Shown here piece after piece: positions 1 through 10,597 of a DNA stretch of 50,092 bases; position 1 is the stretch's first letter; each line of letters starts with the position of its first letter. A model generated the notes under the pieces. That model searched no databases and was not told where the DNA came from. It saw only the letters and a program-made list of their open reading frames with translations. The translations under genes and the position numbers were made by a program. The DNA comes from Bifidobacterium goeldii (lineage in GTDB: Bacteria > Actinomycetota > Actinomycetes > Actinomycetales > Bifidobacteriaceae). The stretch is taken from NCBI RefSeq assembly GCF_003951095.1, contig NZ_QXGL01000009.1, positions 1 to 50,092 on the forward strand, in the 5' to 3' direction.

Positions 1-174
1 TTGCATGTCCCACCTCCCACCGCCCCGCAAAACGCAAAGCAGCGTGTTATACGTAAGCTGCGGACTATACGTGCGATCAAACCACGGATGTAATGTAAGG
101 AAATGCACAAAGTGAAAGTGCGATTCCTGTGGGTAGGGTAGACTATCGCTGATTTTGTTAGAAGGAGGCCCTGA

Positions 175-1788
175 GTGGCGCAGAAACAATCTGTGGTGAT
201 TATCGGCGGCGGCCCCGCAGGCCTAACCGCAGCATGGGAGTTTGTGAAAAACGGCTCCAACGACTATGACGTAACCGTACTCGAAGAAACTCACGAGTTC
301 GGTGGCATTTCTCGCACCGTTAAGCACAACGGCAACCGTATGGATATCGGCGGTCACCGTTTCTTCTCTAAAGACGATCGCATCATGGACTGGTGGAAGA
401 CCGTCCTGCCGCTGCAGGGCGCTCCCAGCTATGACGATAAGAAGCTCGGACGTCACCACGATCTCGAACCCGGCGGCCCAGACCCCGAAGTCGACGATCA
501 GGTAATGCTCAAGCGCCACCGTGTCTCCCGCATCTTCTACGGCGGACGCTTCTTCGACTATCCGATCTCCCTGAAGCCCGCCACTTTCAAAGCTATGGGC
601 TTCGTTATGACCATGCAGGCCGGCTTCAGCTACCTCAAGTCGATGTTCCACAAGCTTCCCGAAGACAACCTCGAGAACTTCTACATCAACCGTTTCGGTC
701 GCAAGCTGTACTCCATGTTCTTCGAAGGCTACACGGAAAAGCTGTGGGGTCGTCACCCCTCCCAGATTTCCGCCGACTGGGGTGCACAGCGCGTGAAGGG
801 CCTGAGCGTACTCGGCGTTCTCAAGAACGCATTCGCCAAGCTCCTTCCCAAGAAGCGCTCCAACAAGGAAGTCGAAACCTCCCTTATCGAAGAATTCTGG
901 TACCCCAAGTACGGCCCAGGCCAGCTGTGGGAAACCGTCGAACACAACTGCGTTGAAGCTGGCGTCAACGTCATCACCGGCGCCAAAGTTGTTGAAGTAT
1001 GCCAGGAACAAGGGCGCATCTCCTCCGTCGTCTACCAGATCGCCGACGGCCAGCGTGTTCGTCTTACCGCTGATCAGTTCATCTCTTCGATGCCCATCAA
1101 GGACCTCGTCAACGCAATTGACGCTGCCTCCACTGACACCGAAGCAGAACCAACTCCGGTCCCAGTCCCGAAGGATATGAGCCGCATTGCTAACGGCCTT
1201 CCCTACCGTGACTTCGTCACCGTCGGTCTGCTCGTCAAGCGCCTGCGCTTGAAGAACACCACCACCATCCCCACCCTCGGCAACCCGCCGATCGTCCCCG
1301 ACTGCTGGATCTACGTGCAAGACCCCGGCTACACCGTCGGTCGTATTCAGGTCTTCAACAACTGGAGCCCCTACCTCGTCAAGGACGTCGACGACACCGT
1401 TTGGATCGGTCTCGAATACTTCTGCGACGAAGGCGACTCCTTCTGGAACATGAGCGAAGAAGACTGCATCAAATTCGCCATCAACGAAATGGTTCGCATG
1501 AAAGTCATCTCCAGCCCCTCCGACGTCCTCGACACCCACCGCGAAAAGGTCAAGAAAGCCTACCCCGCTTACTTCGACACCTATTCCCAAATGGACGAGC
1601 TCGTCGAATACCTCGACTCCTTCGGCAACCTCTACTGCGTCGGCCGCAACGGTCAACACCACTACAACAACATGGATCACTCCATGGCCACCGCCATCGA
1701 AGCCGTCGACAACATCAAGACCGGTAAGACTTCGAAGAAAAACGTATGGTCCGTCAATACTGAGAAGTCCTACCACGAGAAAAAGTAG
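175..1788 (+). CDS. FAD-dependent oxidoreductase (amine-oxidase/HemY-like fold)
   Basis: This 537-residue flavoprotein opens with a dinucleotide-binding motif (VVIIGGGPAGLTAAW, residues 7-21), followed by an acidic strand end and a GG-R second FAD contact. The motif GGHRFFSKDDRIMDWW (about 59-74) is characteristic of a group of protoporphyrinogen-oxidase/UDP-galactopyranose-mutase-like proteins, usually found in cell-surface glycan or lipid loci. It is much longer than true UDP-galactopyranose mutase (about 390 residues), so I do not call it Glf. The GTG start is chosen because a strong GAAGGAGG ribosome-binding site sits 5-6 nt upstream at 161-168. A TAGACT box at 139-144 may be its -10. The substrate cannot be told from sequence. 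The gene ends in an unusual palindromic region (see 1789-1946). Confidence 0.85.
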   Translation: MAQKQSVVIIGGGPAGLTAAWEFVKNGSNDYDVTVLEETHEFGGISRTVKHNGNRMDIGGHRFFSKDDRIMDWWKTVLPLQGAPSYDDKKLGRHHDLEPGGPDPEVDDQVMLKRHRVSRIFYGGRFFDYPISLKPATFKAMGFVMTMQAGFSYLKSMFHKLPEDNLENFYINRFGRKLYSMFFEGYTEKLWGRHPSQISADWGAQRVKGLSVLGVLKNAFAKLLPKKRSNKEVETSLIEEFWYPKYGPGQLWETVEHNCVEAGVNVITGAKVVEVCQEQGRISSVVYQIADGQRVRLTADQFISSMPIKDLVNAIDAASTDTEAEPTPVPVPKDMSRIANGLPYRDFVTVGLLVKRLRLKNTTTIPTLGNPPIVPDCWIYVQDPGYTVGRIQVFNNWSPYLVKDVDDTVWIGLEYFCDEGDSFWNMSEEDCIKFAINEMVRMKVISSPSDVLDTHREKVKKAYPAYFDTYSQMDELVEYLDSFGNLYCVGRNGQHHYNNMDHSMATAIEAVDNIKTGKTSKKNVWSVNTEKSYHEKK

Positions 1789-1946
1789 GTAAAACGAATG
1801 ACGGAGCGTATACCGCCTTTCTTCGACGCTCGACGTGCCTTCGCACGCCTTCGGTCTCAGACGGCGGTCTCCGCACGCGTCATTCGTTTTACCCCGGGAC
1901 GAGGTTAGATAGTCCTTCGGCTTCGGACGGCCGTTGCCGCACGCGC
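1789..1946. repeat. Palindromic double unit after the oxidoreductase stop codon
   Basis: Immediately after the stop codon, 1789-1802 (GTAAAACGAATGAC) is repeated as a perfect inverted copy at 1879-1892. The pairing continues imperfectly to arms 1789-1817 and 1863-1892. Inside and beside this lie two direct copies, 31 nt each and 25/31 identical, of a segment running CTTCGG...CCGCACGCG, at 1849-1879 and 1915-1945. The second copy is also bracketed by AT-richer flanks (TTAGATAGT / GCTAACTAT). The structure looks like two related REP-like palindromic units. It is not a simple terminator: a clear intrinsic terminator follows separately at 1987-2023. Confidence 0.6.
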
Positions 1947-1986
1947 TAACTATTTTTTCTCCCGGATAATTGAATAATGTGCATGG

Positions 1987-2023
1987 CGCCCGCTACTGAT
2001 TTCGATTGGTGGCGGGCGTTTTT
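1987..2023 (+). terminator. Intrinsic terminator downstream of the oxidoreductase
   Basis: The arms CGCCCGC (1987-1993) and GCGGGCG (2012-2018) form a GC stem followed by five T. The rest of the 1789-2165 gap holds the palindromes described above and the rho leader; no further gene is seen. Confidence 0.7.
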
Positions 2024-2165
2024 GCGTTGGTCGGGGATGCGGTATAGAGTATGGGAAAGTCTGCGGCGCATGGATTGCGCCGAGATATTCAGTGCGGCTA
2101 GAACCGCAAATCATTCTTAGTGCTGAGGCTCGGCTATGCCGGCCTGCTAAGGAAAGGCAAAACGA

Positions 2166-4319
<2,154 letters not shown>

Positions 4320-4360
4320 TAGTGACCAATACGCGCTAAGCACGCGGCCAAAACGCTACA

Positions 4361-4399
4361 GAAAGGCGACACTGACGACTACGGTCAGTGTCGCCTTTC
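4361..4399 (+). terminator. Terminator of rho
   Basis: A perfect 15-bp stem, AAAGGCGACACTGAC (4362-4376) with GTCAGTGTCGCCTTT (4384-4398), closes a 7-nt loop. The T-run is short (CTTTC), so it may act as an end-protecting hairpin or a weak intrinsic terminator. Confidence 0.7.
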
Positions 4400-4494
4400 G
4401 CGTATCGCGGCATCGGCGTATCGTGATGACGTATTGTGACAGGCAGCCAGCTGCAAGCGGCGAGCGAGAACGACGTTGGAATGAGAGGACACGC

Positions 4495-5448
4495 ATGAGT
4501 TCAGTGATATTAGGCATGGGCAATGGCAAAGCGCTGTTTGGCAATGCCGTAGTGTCAGACAACGATTTGATTCGCTTTGTAGAGCCAACTGAGGCAGCAA
4601 TTAACGCTTTCGACCTGAGCGTGCTGCGCGGCGACGGTATTTTCGAAGCAACCATGGTATGGGGCGGATTCCCCATCTCCCTCGAAAACCATCTCAAGCG
4701 ACTCGCCCATTCCGCCAAACTGATGGACATGCCCGCGCCCAATATTGCCGCGTTCACGCGCGCAGTAAACCTTGTGATCGAAGCCTACCCCGATCATGAA
4801 TCCGGCCAAACCATGCGCATCATCGTCTCCCGTGGGCTCGATTCGTCCACCGGCATCGGCATGGACGCGCCCGCTACCCCCACCGTATTTATTTTCTTGG
4901 ACGGTAAAGCGCCACTGCATAACCTCACCCCGTTGAGCATGATGTCAGTTACGCGCGGCTACCCGTCTGATATTGCGTCTCGCGCCCCCTGGCTGCTCAA
5001 CGGCGCAAAAACACTGAGCTACGCGATGAACTGCGCCATCCACCGCGAATGCGCGCGCCGCGGTATCGGCGACGCCGTCATGATCACGGAAGATGATTAC
5101 ACGCTCGAATGCCCGAACGCGACGATTATCGCCCAGTATGATGACCTGTTCGTCACGCCAGATCCGCGCATTGGCATTCTGCACGGCACCAGCCAGCGCG
5201 AACTGTTCGCATGGGCCTTGCAAGAAGGCAAGCGCGTTGCGTATGAGAAGCTGCCGGTTGAAGAACTGCGCGAAGCAGACCGCCTCTACATGGCGCACGG
5301 CGGTTGGGTAATTCCGGTGAAAGAACTCGACGGCGAACAGTACGAAGTTGATGCCGCGCAAGCGCAAGACATTAACGACGCGATTCACTCCGGCCGCACC
5401 CATGATGATGCGCTCAGCATTGCGCCTACCGGCGATTACGAATTCTAA
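4495..5448 (+). CDS. Class IV PLP aminotransferase, PabC-like aminodeoxychorismate lyase
   Basis: This 317-residue fold-type IV PLP enzyme has the family blocks DLSVLRGDGIFEATMVW (SVLRGDG near 40), a substrate-arm region with an Arg (MRIIVSRG), the PLP lysine in the motif GAKTLSYAMN (about 175), and the phosphate-binding HGTSQRELFAWA. Fold-type IV includes 4-amino-4-deoxychorismate lyase (folate synthesis), branched-chain aminotransferase and D-amino acid transaminase. Short length and the downstream chorismate mutase favour PabC, but substrate is inferred. I start at ATG 4495, which has GAGAGGA at 4483-4489; an in-frame ATG exists upstream at 4423 but without a comparable ribosome-binding site. 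Confidence 0.75.
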   Translation: MSSVILGMGNGKALFGNAVVSDNDLIRFVEPTEAAINAFDLSVLRGDGIFEATMVWGGFPISLENHLKRLAHSAKLMDMPAPNIAAFTRAVNLVIEAYPDHESGQTMRIIVSRGLDSSTGIGMDAPATPTVFIFLDGKAPLHNLTPLSMMSVTRGYPSDIASRAPWLLNGAKTLSYAMNCAIHRECARRGIGDAVMITEDDYTLECPNATIIAQYDDLFVTPDPRIGILHGTSQRELFAWALQEGKRVAYEKLPVEELREADRLYMAHGGWVIPVKELDGEQYEVDAAQAQDINDAIHSGRTHDDALSIAPTGDYEF

Positions 5449-5461
5449 CAACGAGCACGCC

Positions 5462-5515
5462 TGCCGCTTATCGCACGGAAACAACCATTGAGAGCAGCTA
5501 TTGCGATAAGCGGCA
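5462..5515 (+). terminator. Long hairpin after the pabC-like gene
   Basis: TGCCGCTTATCGCA (5462-5475) pairs perfectly with TGCGATAAGCGGCA (5502-5515) around a 26-nt loop. There is no T-run. A second short stem CACGTCA/TGACGTG follows just before the chorismate mutase gene. Confidence 0.5.
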
Positions 5516-5595
5516 GCACGGGGAGTGCGAATTCGCGCGAACATTTCACGTCAAGATTCCTGACGTGCGCCAAGGGTCGCGCTAAGGTTAAGGGT

Positions 5596-5988
5596 ATGAG
5601 CGACACCACAGACAGCGACTGGCAGAGGACCACTATCGACTCCGCGCAGGCGGCGGCGCACCCAGAAACCGCGCAAGCCGTGGCAAAAATCAAAGAACTG
5701 CGTCAAAGCATCGATAACATCGATTCGGCAATCATCTCGCTGCTGGCCGAACGGTTTAAAGCTACCTCGCGTGTAGGCGTGCTCAAAGCATCAGCAGGCT
5801 TCGCGCCGGAAGATATGAAGCGCGAAGATTATCAAATTGAACGGTTGCATCGCATCGCGATCGATGCTGGGCTCGACACGGATATCGCCGAAATGTACCG
5901 CGAATTCGTAGTCACCGAAGCAAAAAAGCGTCATCAGCGTATCGCGCAAGCCGGCGGCGATCCTGGCGTACTCGACGTATTCGCCTGA
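5596..5988 (+). CDS. Chorismate mutase, AroQ type
   Basis: The 130-residue all-helical protein carries the AroQ signature: KIKELRQSIDNIDSAIISLLAERFKAT (substrate Arg and the ID.ID..I..LL.ER pattern), then VGVLKA with the catalytic Lys, and REDYQIERLHRIAIDAGLD. It converts chorismate to prephenate, the entry to phenylalanine and tyrosine. I start at ATG 5596 because the family domain begins about 25 residues later; the longer open frame to 5488 would add a tail spanning a hairpin. It is a stand-alone mutase, not fused to prephenate dehydratase or dehydrogenase. Confidence 0.88.
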   Translation: MSDTTDSDWQRTTIDSAQAAAHPETAQAVAKIKELRQSIDNIDSAIISLLAERFKATSRVGVLKASAGFAPEDMKREDYQIERLHRIAIDAGLDTDIAEMYREFVVTEAKKRHQRIAQAGGDPGVLDVFA

Positions 5989-6036
5989 GCGGTAATATCA
6001 CACGATCGCAAGCAATAGAGCATTATATGGGGGCGT

Positions 6037-8244
6037 ATGAGTCGGTATGCGAATATCGTCGTGCGCGGTTGTGCATGCCTCGCATGCGCGGCGCTCACTC
6101 TAGCGCCAACAGCATCCGGCATTACTACCATCGTTGAACATGCCGCAGATGCTGGCAGTGCAACGTATACGAAAACACAAAGCGTGTTCACCGTTGCCGA
6201 CGCTGAAGGCGAACCCGGTCGCCTGTATGTTGACGACGATTTCAACATCACACAGCAGGGCAGCATCGTCGATTATGGCGTAATAGACGGTGCTTCTGGC
6301 GCTTCCGTTGCGCGTTATGCTACCGATGGCAACACGACCGTGAACGCGCATACTCGCGTAACTGCCGGCCAGCGCGCACTGCCATGGAACGTGCGCGTAG
6401 TCTACGGTTTGAACGGCCCTGAAACCGACGCTGCAGCAATCGCAGGCGCTAGTGGACTGGTTGATATTCGCATTACCCTCGAACCCAACCCGGTCGCATC
6501 AGGCGATTACGCGCAACGCAGCATTCCGGTCATCGCGTTCACAGTACCCGACACAGTTACCGACGACATTACCGTTGGCTCCGGCATGACCGTTACACAA
6601 AATGGCTCTGATCTGCTCGTAACCGGCATCGGCATGCCCGGCAAGCAAACCGTGCTCGACTGCTATATGAACGCCACCAAGTTCACCATGGGACATCTCG
6701 CATTCACCGCTGTGCAAGCTACGGATATGGCCTCACTGAGCGCTGAAACAAACGCAGTTGCTAGCAGTGCTGACAATGTGGTGGATACGCTCGTCGTAAC
6801 GGATTCCACAGCAGATAAAACGCTGATCGACCAGCTCACCGCGATGCGCGATCGCGAAGCTGAAGCAGCACAACGCGAAATCGCTGAAAAAACCGCCGCC
6901 CATCAAGCAGCGTTCGACTCGTATATGGTCCATTATGTTGGCTCATATACCACGCATCTTTCCGGTTCGATCGGTAGTAGTACGCAAATGCAGGCGCTTA
7001 TCGGCACAGCTGGCGAGCTCACTGGCAATACGCCCATGGCACAGGCTGTCGTCGATTTAGCAAACGCAGTCAACGCCGTATCCGCAGCACACGAGCACAC
7101 TGGTGCTGTACGCGCGATCGACGACGTTATTCGCCGTATCCAACAGCGCGGCACTAGCGGGCTCATCAATGAGCTCACCACCACTATGGGTGAGGAAGCA
7201 GCCGCGGGTACCAAGGGGTATAAGGCGGGGCAAAGTCAATTGTCGAACGCGATGATCCCGTATTCCATGGCGTATACCGACACGTACACCAAACATTTAA
7301 GCCAGCTCACCGGCGGTACCTCTGCGGGAGCGGCCGCGTATGAGCAGCAGGCGATCGACGCTACGAATGCAGAATTCAAAACGTCTGATGATCTTAAAAG
7401 CGATACGCAGAAAGTTGATGCTGCGATGAGCGCGCTCGCTGCCGCATCCGAGCATACGGGTGCGGCGAACGCGCTTCAGCAGATCAGCGTACAGTTTGCT
7501 GACCAGCTGAGCGCAGGGGAGAGCGACAATACTGGAAGCAATACTGATGACAACGCTAGCAGTGGTGACAACGCTAGCAACACTGACAACGTTGTATCGC
7601 TGCGATATGGCTTATTTGGTGGAGCTTCGCACACGATGGCGGGCCGATTCGAAACCAAACGGTTGAAGCGTGTGAATGAGGCGAAACGTAAGGAAGCCCA
7701 GCGCAAGGCTGAAGCATTAGCCAATGGCACTACTGATGATTCGTCGTCACAAATGGATTTAAGCCAAGTAATGGGCAATGCGAGCGGACTGGGCATGTTA
7801 GGAAACGCTGCCAAAGGCGGTGCGAACGATAACAGCAACGCAAAAGGCAAGGAGAGCAATAGTAATGACAATGCCAACAAGTCTGCGCAGAACGCTGCAT
7901 CAGCCGCTACAGCTGCGTTAGCAAATCAAGTATCCGCGGTATACGGCATTGCCGGCATGGACGCGCAGCCTGCATTACAGCCAGATACCTCAGTATTAGT
8001 GGATGAGGCTGTGGAGATCGGATCCGTGTCTGATGTGCTTACCCAAGCCGCGACCGCGCTCGCGAATAGTGCAACGGCAGACAGCGCATTGTCGCAACAG
8101 CTTAATACAGCATTTGCAGCGGTTACTAACGCGAACAATACCGCAGGTGATACTGCTGACACTAGTTACGATGTACTCTCCGATCTCAATCGGTACACTA
8201 CACGGCTGCGCATGCTTATTGTGTACCCGGCGATTGAGCAATGA
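6037..8244 (+). CDS. Large secreted protein of unknown function
   Basis: I do not recognise this 735-residue protein. It begins with a signal-peptide-like segment (VRGCACLACAALTLAPTASG, about 9-28). Residues 30-240 look beta-rich and contain a Tyr-Val-Asp-Asp-Asp stretch and many Thr/Val strands. Residues 240-500 are two Ala-rich helical segments with a shared pattern (NAV..VSAAHEHTGA near 345-360 and SALAAASEHTGAANAL near 470), so this part looks like a divergent internal duplication. The C-terminal third is Asn/Ser/Asp-rich low complexity ending in another Ala-rich helix. No transmembrane anchor, LPXTG or lipobox is seen. The start ATG follows GGGGGCGT. The overall look recalls the extracellular part of YhgE/Pip-type proteins, but that is only a resemblance. 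Confidence 0.75.
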   Translation: MSRYANIVVRGCACLACAALTLAPTASGITTIVEHAADAGSATYTKTQSVFTVADAEGEPGRLYVDDDFNITQQGSIVDYGVIDGASGASVARYATDGNTTVNAHTRVTAGQRALPWNVRVVYGLNGPETDAAAIAGASGLVDIRITLEPNPVASGDYAQRSIPVIAFTVPDTVTDDITVGSGMTVTQNGSDLLVTGIGMPGKQTVLDCYMNATKFTMGHLAFTAVQATDMASLSAETNAVASSADNVVDTLVVTDSTADKTLIDQLTAMRDREAEAAQREIAEKTAAHQAAFDSYMVHYVGSYTTHLSGSIGSSTQMQALIGTAGELTGNTPMAQAVVDLANAVNAVSAAHEHTGAVRAIDDVIRRIQQRGTSGLINELTTTMGEEAAAGTKGYKAGQSQLSNAMIPYSMAYTDTYTKHLSQLTGGTSAGAAAYEQQAIDATNAEFKTSDDLKSDTQKVDAAMSALAAASEHTGAANALQQISVQFADQLSAGESDNTGSNTDDNASSGDNASNTDNVVSLRYGLFGGASHTMAGRFETKRLKRVNEAKRKEAQRKAEALANGTTDDSSSQMDLSQVMGNASGLGMLGNAAKGGANDNSNAKGKESNSNDNANKSAQNAASAATAALANQVSAVYGIAGMDAQPALQPDTSVLVDEAVEIGSVSDVLTQAATALANSATADSALSQQLNTAFAAVTNANNTAGDTADTSYDVLSDLNRYTTRLRMLIVYPAIEQ

Positions 8245-8259
8245 CCGCAATGTGCATAG

Positions 8260-8306
8260 ATATGACTGTGGCTCCCTCTGTATAGCAGGGGGAGCCACAG
8301 TCATAT
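8260..8306. terminator. Bidirectional terminator hairpin between convergent genes
   Basis: TATGACTGTGGCTCCC (8261-8276) pairs with GGGAGCCACAGTCATA (8290-8305), a 16-bp stem between the convergent secreted-protein and amylosucrase genes. No long T-run on either side. Confidence 0.65.
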
Positions 8307-8345
8307 GCCGACGATGATTACCGTGCGGCGTCACCGCTTACAGCG

Positions 8346-10256
8346 TCACAGATGAATGAAACGAGCCTCGTACGGTTCAAGATCAGCATCCACTGGATCA
8401 TTGATAATGTCATCGCTGGTGTTGAGGTGCGCGTGCTGCGGGTTCTCGGAGAAGTTGAACAAGCCAACCAGCGTCTCACCCTCCACCTTGCGTACCACGG
8501 CGAGCACTGCGTCATTGAACGTATCCCACGTGGACACCCACGCATCCGGCGCAAAGCACGGGTCGTGGCGCTCTTCGCGCAAACCAGCCATGCCCTCCCA
8601 CAGCTCATGCTGCAGTGTGCCAGCCTTCTTGCGCAGTGCAGCCTTGTCCCAATCGAACTTGGAACGGTGCAGGTTACGGCTATCTGCCACGCGGTCGGGA
8701 TCTTCCTTGTAATCCCAACCGTTGAGCTGGCCGATCTCGTCACCGCAGTTGAGCATCGGGAAGCCGCGCAGGAACGCCATCGTCTGATGCATCAGCAGAT
8801 CGCGCTTGACGGAGGTTTCCAGCAGCGGCTTGTCATGCGTGATGATTGCGCGCTCGATGCCGCACAGCGATGCGGTAGTGCCGCAGCTGCGAGCGTCGCG
8901 CGTGGCTGCATCGTAGTTGTACAGCTCGCCCATCGACCAGCTGCCGAGCACCGCGCCCTCGTAGAAGTGGTACAGGAACTCCTTGTGCTTGAGCGGGTCG
9001 ATGCCGATTTCGCGCTCCACGTCCTCGTCGAGACCCCAGCCGATATCATCATGGCAACGCAGATAGTTCACGAACCAGCAGTTCTCCGGCAGCGCGTTGA
9101 GCTTGTCGATCTGCGTCTTAAGCAGACGCACATCGCGGCTAGCCAGTGCGCTCCACAGGTTCACCATGATCGACACGTTGTACAGCATGTGGCATTCGGG
9201 CGCCTCCGGGGTGCCAAAGTAGGCGGCCAGCTCCTTGGGAGCCATAACGACCTCGCCCTTCAAGACCACGGCTGGGCACACGCATTCGAGGATGATACGC
9301 AGAATACGCACGATCGTGTGCACGGTGGGCAGGTTGCGGCAGTTAGTGCCGAGCTCCTTCCAGATGTACGGCACTGCGTCGATGCGGAACACTTCAACGC
9401 CAAGGTTCGCCAAGTGCATGACGGACGACATCATGGCGACGAGCACCTTCGGGTTGCGGTAATTCAAATCCCACTGGAACGGGTAGAACTGGGTCATGAC
9501 CCACTTGTGCATTTCTTCGTTCCACGTGAAATTGCCAGGCGCGGAGCCGGGGAAGACCTGCGGCACGACAGCATCATACTGGTCTGGGATGGTACGGTCG
9601 TCGTAGCAGAAGTAGTAATCCTGGTACTCCGGGTCGCCGGCGATGGCAGCCTTGGCCCAGCGGTGGCTGGAAGCGGTGTGGTTCATCACGAAGTCGAGGC
9701 ATAGGCTGATGCCGGCGCGGCGCAGCTTCTTAGTGAGGTTTGCAAGGTCCTCGTTGGTGCCGAGCGACGGGTCGACGTTGTCGAAGTCTTCAACTGCATA
9801 GCCGCCGTCGTTATTCGGGTGCGGCATTTGCAGCAGCGGCATCAAATGCAGATAGGTGAGCTTCTGTTCTTTGAGGTACGGGATCTTATCAGCAAGCTTT
9901 TTCAGATCGCCGGCGAACAGGTCGGTGTACATGGTCATGCCGAACATGTCGCCGCGCTTGTACCATTCAGGATCAGCTTCGCGCGCCTTGTCGAGACGCT
10001 TCAGATCGGTTGGACGTTCGGCGTATGCCGTGCTCATTGCTTCGAGCAGGGAATCAAAGGCGGCAGAATCGTTGTACAAGCTCATGAAGAGACGTTCGAG
10101 CTCTTCGCGGTGGGATTCAAGACGTGCTTTGAATACAGGGCTTACGGCCGTGCGCGTGGGTTTTGCGGTTCGTGTCGATCGCGTGCGCTTTGCCGGCTTG
10201 GAAGCCTTTGCGGTGTCGATATCGTTATTGTTCGCCGACTGGTTGCTCTGAGCCAT
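8346..10256 (-). CDS. Amylosucrase (GH13 sucrose glucosyltransferase)
   Basis: This 636-residue GH13 enzyme uses sucrose to build alpha-1,4-glucan and release fructose. Catalytic blocks are visible: region I DFVMNH (188-193), region II FRIDAVPYIWKELGTNCRNLPTVH with nucleophile Asp293, region III LKGEVV with acid/base Glu335, and region IV YLRCHDDIGW with the transition-state Asp near 403. The segment after region II (IWK.(L/M)GT.C.NLP..H) and the helical N-domain (residues 40-110) separate amylosucrases from sucrose phosphorylases and alpha-amylases. The first 37 residues are a Lys/Thr/Arg-rich tail with no signal peptide, so it is cytoplasmic. AAGGAG precedes the ATG. The gene stands alone and no sucrose transporter is adjacent. 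Confidence 0.88.
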   Translation of the reverse strand: MAQSNQSANNNDIDTAKASKPAKRTRSTRTAKPTRTAVSPVFKARLESHREELERLFMSLYNDSAAFDSLLEAMSTAYAERPTDLKRLDKAREADPEWYKRGDMFGMTMYTDLFAGDLKKLADKIPYLKEQKLTYLHLMPLLQMPHPNNDGGYAVEDFDNVDPSLGTNEDLANLTKKLRRAGISLCLDFVMNHTASSHRWAKAAIAGDPEYQDYYFCYDDRTIPDQYDAVVPQVFPGSAPGNFTWNEEMHKWVMTQFYPFQWDLNYRNPKVLVAMMSSVMHLANLGVEVFRIDAVPYIWKELGTNCRNLPTVHTIVRILRIILECVCPAVVLKGEVVMAPKELAAYFGTPEAPECHMLYNVSIMVNLWSALASRDVRLLKTQIDKLNALPENCWFVNYLRCHDDIGWGLDEDVEREIGIDPLKHKEFLYHFYEGAVLGSWSMGELYNYDAATRDARSCGTTASLCGIERAIITHDKPLLETSVKRDLLMHQTMAFLRGFPMLNCGDEIGQLNGWDYKEDPDRVADSRNLHRSKFDWDKAALRKKAGTLQHELWEGMAGLREERHDPCFAPDAWVSTWDTFNDAVLAVVRKVEGETLVGLFNFSENPQHAHLNTSDDIINDPVDADLEPYEARFIHL

Positions 10257-10407
10257 CGGAACTCCTTCGTGTCTCGATCTCGCTCACGTCAATCGTTTGA
10301 CGCTGGGATAAAGCATATCAAAACATGAGACAGAAAACCAATCGGCGCGCGTGGTTTTTCTTGTACTGGAACGCGTCCGAGATACACCGGAATACGCCCG
10401 AAACACG

Positions 10408-10437
10408 AAAAAGGGGAGACCCCCATAGGATCTCCCC
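10408..10437 (-). terminator. Intrinsic terminator of valS
   Basis: On the minus strand GGGGAGA...TCTCCCC (10413-10437) is followed by five T (10408-10412). It lies beyond the duplicated valS 3' end, which suggests it was the terminator of the gene before the intervening DNA was inserted. Confidence 0.75.
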
Positions 10438-10457
10438 AAGTCAAGAAACTAATCTCG

Positions 10458-10496
10458 TTACTTCTTTTGTTTGACCGGCCGAGCCGTTAAGCGGGA
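10458..10496 (-). pseudogene. Degenerate second 3' end of valS
   Basis: Reading the minus strand from about 10490, an open codon series ends RPVKQKK-stop (TAA at 10458-10460), while valS itself ends PPVKKK-stop 117 bp upstream. Both DNA tails read CCG(CC)TGTYAA...AAGAAGTA. I infer that this is the original valS 3' end, displaced when palindromic DNA was inserted or copied in and a new 3' end was made. The match is short, so comparison with related genomes is needed to be sure. Confidence 0.5.
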
Positions 10497-10597
10497 AGTC
10501 CGGTGGACTTCCCGTAGGCGAGGTGAGCGGCCGCACTACAAGCGGCCGCGAAGGCCGCCTGTTAAGAAGAAGTTCTACTTCTTCTTAACAGGCGGCT
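10490..10597. repeat. Nested palindromes overlapping the valS stop codon
   Basis: Three adjacent inverted repeats fill the DNA between the two valS 3' ends: CGGGAAGTCC/GGACTTCCCG (10492-10514), GCGGCCGC/GCGGCCGC around ACTACAA (10528-10550), and a 19-bp perfect stem GCCGCCTGTTAAGAAGAAG / its complement (10555-10573 and 10577-10595), whose right arm is the last six codons of valS including most of the stop. Thus the end of the coding sequence is itself one arm of a hairpin. The 10492-10514 hairpin recurs in variant form after ppa. Confidence 0.8.

Noticed and set aside
223..1776. 517-residue open frame antisense to the first gene
   Set aside because: It mirrors a strongly conserved flavoprotein and its composition (runs of Val, Gly, Asp) is what complementary GC-rich codons give; no ribosome-binding site.
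1899..1912. Displaced C-terminus of the FAD oxidoreductase (DEVR-stop)
   Set aside because: Only about 9 of 14 bases match the live end, too short to claim as a third clear 3'-end duplication; kept only as a hint.
8352..9704. 450-residue plus-strand frame opposite amylosucrase
   Set aside because: It lies fully on the complement of a conserved GH13 enzyme and has no known motif.
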